Shown here piece after piece: positions 59,597 through 64,000 of a DNA stretch of 64,000 nt; the first letter of the stretch is position 1, and every line of letters begins with the position of its first letter. Under the pieces are notes generated by a model. That model saw only the letters and a program-made list of their open reading frames with translations. It had not been told where the DNA came from and made no database searches. The position numbers and the translations under genes were made by a program. This DNA is from Astragalus membranaceus (taxonomy: Eukaryota; Streptophyta; Magnoliopsida; Fabales; Fabaceae): contig CM076848.1 in assembly GCA_039519185.1 (NCBI GenBank), forward strand, positions 53,904,778 to 53,968,777, read 5' to 3'.

Positions 59597-59839
59597 ATGA
59601 GTGAGGAAATACAACAGAAAAAAAAAGAAGCAGCAGAGGGAGCATCATTACCTCCGGCGACCCCCGCGAACCACGTACTCACCGCCACTCTTCCCTCTCG
59701 GTCTCCCTCATATTCTCTCTCCTCGAAATCTCTCTCTCCACCCTACAAAACACCGCGAACTACCACCACAGTCACCTCTGTCAACACCCACTCGGCTCGC
59801 CCCTTCATCTCTCACTCAGTCACTCATGTTAAGGTTTGA
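59597..59839 (+). CDS. First-exon candidate of papain-like module copy 4
   Basis: ATG at 59597 opens MSEEIQQKKKEAAEGASLPP and a Ser/Thr/Pro-rich stretch, about 80 codons to the stop. A four-codon upstream ORF lies at 59582. It corresponds to 22279-22617 in copy 1, where the frame has shifted. No signal peptide or known domain is visible. It may be only a transcribed leader. Low confidence as a gene. Confidence 0.3.
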   Translation: MSEEIQQKKKEAAEGASLPPATPANHVLTATLPSRSPSYSLSSKSLSPPYKTPRTTTTVTSVNTHSARPFISHSVTHVKV

Positions 59840-60029
59840 CTCTTTTTCTTTTTACTTTCTCTTTTATAGCACTTACAATCTACACAAAATTTCAAAAAAA
59901 AAAAAAAAAACTCACTTTTTTATATGGTCACTTCTTTTTTATTAAATTAAAAATAAATAGTAATCGTAATACAACCTAAAATTACTCTTAATTGCTTTTA
60001 TTTGTTTTGAAAACTCTGAGCCCTATTTG

Positions 60030-60046
60030 CCCCCCCCCCCCCCCCC
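60030..60046. repeat. Poly-C tract
   Basis: Seventeen consecutive C residues in module copy 4; copies 1 and 2 lack it. Confidence 0.9.
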
Positions 60047-60084
60047 TCATATTTGTACCATGCGCCCTTTTCTAACTCCACGTT

Positions 60085-60617
60085 GTATTTCAAAAACAGC
60101 TTATTATACTTTTTTCTTTTTCATCTAACTTGATAAGTTGGTTTAATTATGTTTTGTGCTTCCAACGTGTAATGTATTCTTTCATTGTTTAGAGAATAAG
60201 ACGTGTATGAAGTTACATAAATAATGTATCGCTTTGCTATTATTTTTCACCCTTCCATATAAATTGTTTGATTTTCTTCATTTTACTTATTTATCAATAA
60301 AGCGATTGTTATATGTATTGATTTTTAACGCTTCCATACAAATTGTTTGATTTTCTAATATATTACTGAGAAAGGTCCCCAGCACTTGACTTTTAGAATA
60401 TTATTACTACTTTGATCAAAAAGAAATTATATGTATTGTTTTATATTTATATATATATATATATATATATTCTCCATTCTCTTTATTTTCAGTTCTATTG
60501 TTCGCTTCGACAAACTGACGACCGTGATTTCTTGATTAAACGGTACCTATGTCAAAAGATACATGCTCGGCCAAAAAGCAAAATGTATTTTTCATCGTTA
60601 CTCATTACATTTCAAAC
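60085..60617 (+). pseudogene. Papain-like module copy 4, decayed downstream part
   Basis: 60240-60545 matches 23495-23740 and 31495-31600 (CACCCTTCCATATAAATTG, CATTCTCCATTCTC, TTATTTTCAG). 60548-60612 matches 32135-32205 of copy 2, the papain middle region. Homology ends at about 60617, where unrelated DNA begins. No protease active-site sequence remains. Confidence 0.5.
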
Positions 60618-62411
60618 GCGGTTCTCGAAAAAGGGATTGAGAACATCATCAAATGGATTGAAAAATGGATTGAGAACATCATCAAATGGAACAACGGAGG
60701 GCAGATCATCGGCGGCAACATGAGCATCATCATCGGAATGAGGAGGAGGGATGGCCGAACATCATTCGGAACGGGAGCAGCATGAACAAATGCTAGAGCA
60801 ACAGCAAATTCTAGAGCAAATGGGTCGTTCAAGAAATATCAACAGCAGAACATTAATTCAGAAATTGATTTTTTATTAGATTTTTTTATATAACAATAAT
60901 AACAAACAGATTAAACTAAATAACGATAATCATAATATCAATAAGCAACGAACACTGAGTTAAACATTCGCAACGACGAGATGCGGATGCGCTTCCGCAT
61001 AATAAAAAATGAAACGTGGCACAGCGAGAACGACAATGCGTGCACAATTAAAAGCGACTCGCATACGCTAGGTGCGAATTGAAACCATTTGCACTGGGGC
61101 TCTGATGGTCTAACTCACAGTCGATGCTTGGCGCATTGATTGGAGTTAAACTGAAGGACCGACGGGGTCTGAAGGGCATGCCTAAGCCTGATGGACCAAT
61201 GGGTTTGAAGGAGCGCAAACTAGTAGCGGTACTAGTAAAACGGTCTGCTTGGGGGATGGCCTTTTTCGAGCGGCCATGGGTGGCAAGGTCAGGTCGTTGA
61301 CCTGATTTGCACACCTCGAAGGACATGCATTGTGTTTTTTAGGCGGACACAGCTAGTCTGAAGGACCTGGGGTCGGATGATCTGTCGGTTGCTCGATTAA
61401 CGCAACGTGCGATCTGGATTGAAGGATCAATTGTTGATCTAAAGGAGCGCTATGGCTCTGAAGGATCGCTGGGGGTTTAAAAGGCTGATGCTAGGCTCAG
61501 TGCTAACATTATAATTTGAATTTATCTTGACGGATACAAATATCTATATTTGAATGCATTTAAGGATGCAATGGATGATGTATGCGTGCATGCAGTGTAA
61601 GCATGTGCAATGATCGATATCTGGTGGTATGATGAATGAAATGTGGGATGCTTTTTCTCTTTGTTTGTGTTTTTTCTTTTTTGATTCTTTTCGCTCTTTT
61701 GCTCTTTCTCGACTCTTTTGCTCTTTTGCTCTTTCTTGACCTTTTTTGCTCTTTTGCTCTTACTTGACTTTTCTGCTGATCTCATCACCTCGCAGGACTC
61801 TCGACGTGAGATATGAGGGTTGCCTCAAAGCAGTGGTGCCAAAGCGCGGGTTATTGTGATTCATTGCTTGAAGTGATTATGCATTTGTCTTCTTTGCAAT
61901 TTTATGAGAGATCGTTTCTTTTTGTGATCTTTAGAAATCTCGCAATGATTGTAATGCTTTCGATTATGCACATGTTTCGCAATTCAATATCATCTACCAT
62001 AAAGCATCTTTTCAAAGCAAATAGGGAGATGAGAGAACGAAGAAAGAGTTAAATATTCAAATGGAAACCGAGTGCGCAGAAGGTCACACTGGCTGAAAAT
62101 TACATTGAGAGTTTAAACTAAAAAGAAAGAAAGAAAAGGAAAAAGCAGATCTTTTGATTGTTTGTATCTTTGAGGTAACAATGCCAATCACCCATGCACA
62201 TGACCTTGAGCATCCATCACCCAACTTTCGGAGGACTGCCTTTGCATTTGTTCCAAGTCCAACTCGTTGACGCTAATTTTTGCCTGGACTGCTCTTTAGA
62301 GTTTTCAATCCACCAGGTCGCTCTAATTTTTGCCTAGGCCGCCCTTTCGGGTTTTCAACCTAGCGAGCTCATTTTTGCTTGGCTCATCTTTCTCTTTTTT
62401 CATATATTTCT
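60618..62411 (-). other. Non-coding region, probably 3' part of a Tat/Ogre-type element
   Basis: Contains ATTGAGAACATCATCAAATG twice (60640 and 60670), several TCTGAAGGA(C/TC) motifs at 61140-61480, and a run of TTTTGCTCTTTTGCTC repeats at 61690-61765. Next to the integrase stop there is a repeat of the type GCTAATTTTTGCCT...GGGTTTTCAA (62270-62385). I could not place the LTR boundary. Confidence 0.45.
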
Positions 62412-64000
62412 TTAGGCATAGTACTTCTTAACTGCATCTAAGTTCACTGGGAGTGGGAGGTCTTCACCATCCATTTTTGTGAGAATTAAGGCTCCTCCAG
62501 AGAATGTTTTCTTTACCACATAAGGTCCTTCGTAATTGGGGGTCCATTTTCCACGGGAATCCTTTTGGATAGGCAAAATTTTCTTGAGCATGAGATCTCC
62601 TTCCTGAAACTGTCGGGGTCGAACTTTCGTATCGTAGGCTTTCTTCATTCTTTGCTGATACAACTGCCCGTGACACAAAGCTACCACTCTCTTTTCCTCT
62701 ATGAGGTTCAACTGATCAAGCCGAGCTTGAACCCATTCTGCTTCCTCTAATTTGGTTTCCATTAACACTCGCAGAGAGGGTATTTCGACTTCTACAGGAA
62801 GAACTGCTTCCATCCCGTATACTAGTGAGAACGGTGTTGCCCCTGTTGACGTGCGAACTGAGGTCCGGTACCCATGCAAAGCGAAAGGTAACATTTCATG
62901 CCAGTCCTTGAAGGTCACTACCATCTTTTGCACGATCTTCTTTATGTTCTTATTTGCAGCTTCGATTGCCCCATTCATCTTTGGACGGTATGGGGAGGAA
63001 TTATGATGTTGGATTTTGAAGTCATCACACAACTCTTTCATCATCTTATTGTTCAGGTTGGTCCCATTGTCTGTGATGATTTTATTTGGAAGGCCGTAAC
63101 GGCAAATCAAATCTCTCTTTATGAACTTGACAACCACAGATTTTGTTACGCTGGCATAAGAAGCGGCCTCGACCCATTTGGTGAAATAATCGATAGCAAC
63201 AAGAATGAAGCGATGTCCATTTGATGCCTTAGGTTCGATGGGACCAATGACATCCATGTCCCACATTGAGAATGGCCATGGTGCTGTTAGGACGTTCAAA
63301 GAAGCAGGCGGCACATGGATATTATCAGCGTAGATTTGACACTTGTGGCATTTTCTCACGTAGTTAAAGCAGTCGGTCTCCATTGACAACCAGTAGTAGC
63401 CAGCCCTTAGGATTTTTCTTGCCATGGTGTGCCCGCTAGAATGGGTTCCGAACGAGCCTTCATGGACATCTTTCATAATTCTTTCCGCCTCTTCTTTTGC
63501 AACACATCTGAGGAGGACCATGTCGTGATTCCTTTTATAAAGCACCTCCCCGTTTAGGAAGAAACCCATTGATAATCTCCTAAGTGTTCTCTTATCATTC
63601 TCAGTGGCACCAGGAGGGTATTCTCTGCTTGTGATATAGCGTTTGATATCATAATACCAAGGCTTACTATCAGGCTCTTCTTCGATTGCCACACAATGAT
63701 GTGCCGGTAGATCTCGATGCTGGATTCGGATGAATGTCAGACTTTTGTTGTTATTGATATTGAACATTGATGACAAAGTCGCCAAAGCGTCAGCCAATTG
63801 ATTTTCTTCACGGGGGAGATGGTGGAAAGTTACCTCCTCGAATCGTTCAGTCATCTTTTGGATGTGATCATGATAAGGAATCAATTTGGGATCCCTGGTT
63901 TCCCAGTCACCTTTTATCTGATGGATGACTAGCGCTGAGTCCCCATATACATCGAGTCTTTTGACTTTCCATTCAAGGGCCGCTTTGATGCCTAGGACAC
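62412..64000 (-). CDS. Tat/Ogre-type pol: RNase H end and integrase, runs off the window
   Basis: The frame is open from the window end to the stop at 62412 (about 529 residues visible). It starts inside a second, archaeal-type RNase H (DVYGDSALVIHQIKGDWETR). The HHCC zinc finger of integrase follows (HEGSFGTHSSGHTMARKIL, CHKCQIYAD). The core has DMDVIG, KIITDNGTN and PYRPKMNGAIEAANK (D,D,E), and the C-terminal part ends NLDAVKKYYA. It is related to but clearly different from the integrase at 5212-7408. No stop or shift is seen in the visible part. Confidence 0.92.
   Translation of the reverse strand, partial: VLGIKAALEWKVKRLDVYGDSALVIHQIKGDWETRDPKLIPYHDHIQKMTERFEEVTFHHLPREENQLADALATLSSMFNINNNKSLTFIRIQHRDLPAHHCVAIEEEPDSKPWYYDIKRYITSREYPPGATENDKRTLRRLSMGFFLNGEVLYKRNHDMVLLRCVAKEEAERIMKDVHEGSFGTHSSGHTMARKILRAGYYWLSMETDCFNYVRKCHKCQIYADNIHVPPASLNVLTAPWPFSMWDMDVIGPIEPKASNGHRFILVAIDYFTKWVEAASYASVTKSVVVKFIKRDLICRYGLPNKIITDNGTNLNNKMMKELCDDFKIQHHNSSPYRPKMNGAIEAANKNIKKIVQKMVVTFKDWHEMLPFALHGYRTSVRTSTGATPFSLVYGMEAVLPVEVEIPSLRVLMETKLEEAEWVQARLDQLNLIEEKRVVALCHGQLYQQRMKKAYDTKVRPRQFQEGDLMLKKILPIQKDSRGKWTPNYEGPYVVKKTFSGGALILTKMDGEDLPLPVNLDAVKKYYA

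Overview
The window is plant nuclear DNA, most likely from a eudicot and probably a legume. The reasons are the Tat/Ogre-type Ty3-gypsy elements, FAR1-type Mutator transposase, Ulp1-type MULE genes, plant-mobile-domain DNA, long AT-rich spacers with (TA)n tracts, and GT-AG introns of about 80-100 bp. The legume assignment is inference. I found no rRNA, tRNA or CRISPR locus and no clearly intact single-copy host gene. Almost everything is transposon, or a degenerate locally duplicated gene module into which transposons have inserted.

Layout. 1-11379: a Tat-lineage Ty3-gypsy retrotransposon on the minus strand (gag, protease, RT, two RNase H domains, integrase) with a spliced antisense ORF on the plus strand. 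Its RT is broken by an inverted 360-bp copy of the antisense-ORF promoter, and its 3' LTR is caught in a palindrome of at least 1269 bp. 12537-15766: a 3.2-kb solo LTR with target duplication GAGGG. 17453-21459: a plant-mobile-domain (PMD) element with short terminal inverted repeats, split by a 2.6-kb solo LTR (target duplication CGAGA) that carries GGCGCC minisatellites. 21460-32900: two decayed copies of a papain-like protease module holding a foldback element, a 5'-truncated L1 LINE with target duplication, and a long-TIR element.

32902-49923: a 17-kb multi-gene Mutator-like element (MULE), the most interesting object here. It has about 57-bp TIRs, an 8-bp direct repeat TTATTAAA at both ends, and related empty sites elsewhere in the window. 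Its genes in order are: an apparently intact 10-exon Ulp1/C48 peptidase gene (+), an OTU-protease fragment (+), a doubled PB1-like gene (+), two paralogous small coiled-coil genes (- and +), a paralogue of the Ulp1 N-terminal domain fused to a coiled coil (-), and a FAR1-type transposase (-) with one apparent homopolymer frameshift. Three arrays of an exactly 188-bp satellite lie directly upstream of four of these genes, in one fixed orientation relative to three of them.

49932-60617: further duplicated host-like segments with an L1 fragment and a complete but non-coding LTR retrotransposon (56025-59517, 835-bp near-identical LTRs, target duplication TCCTC) whose LTRs contain a divergent pair of tRNA-like sequences. 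60617-64000: the 3' part of another Tat/Ogre-type element on the minus strand, with RNase H and integrase running off the window.

In the MULE, the FAR1-type protein would be the DNA transposase acting on the TIRs. The Ulp1-like peptidase, PB1-like protein and coiled-coil proteins are candidate accessory proteins, but their joint role is unknown. In the retrotransposons, gag-pol provides the replication machinery; the antisense ORF has no established function.
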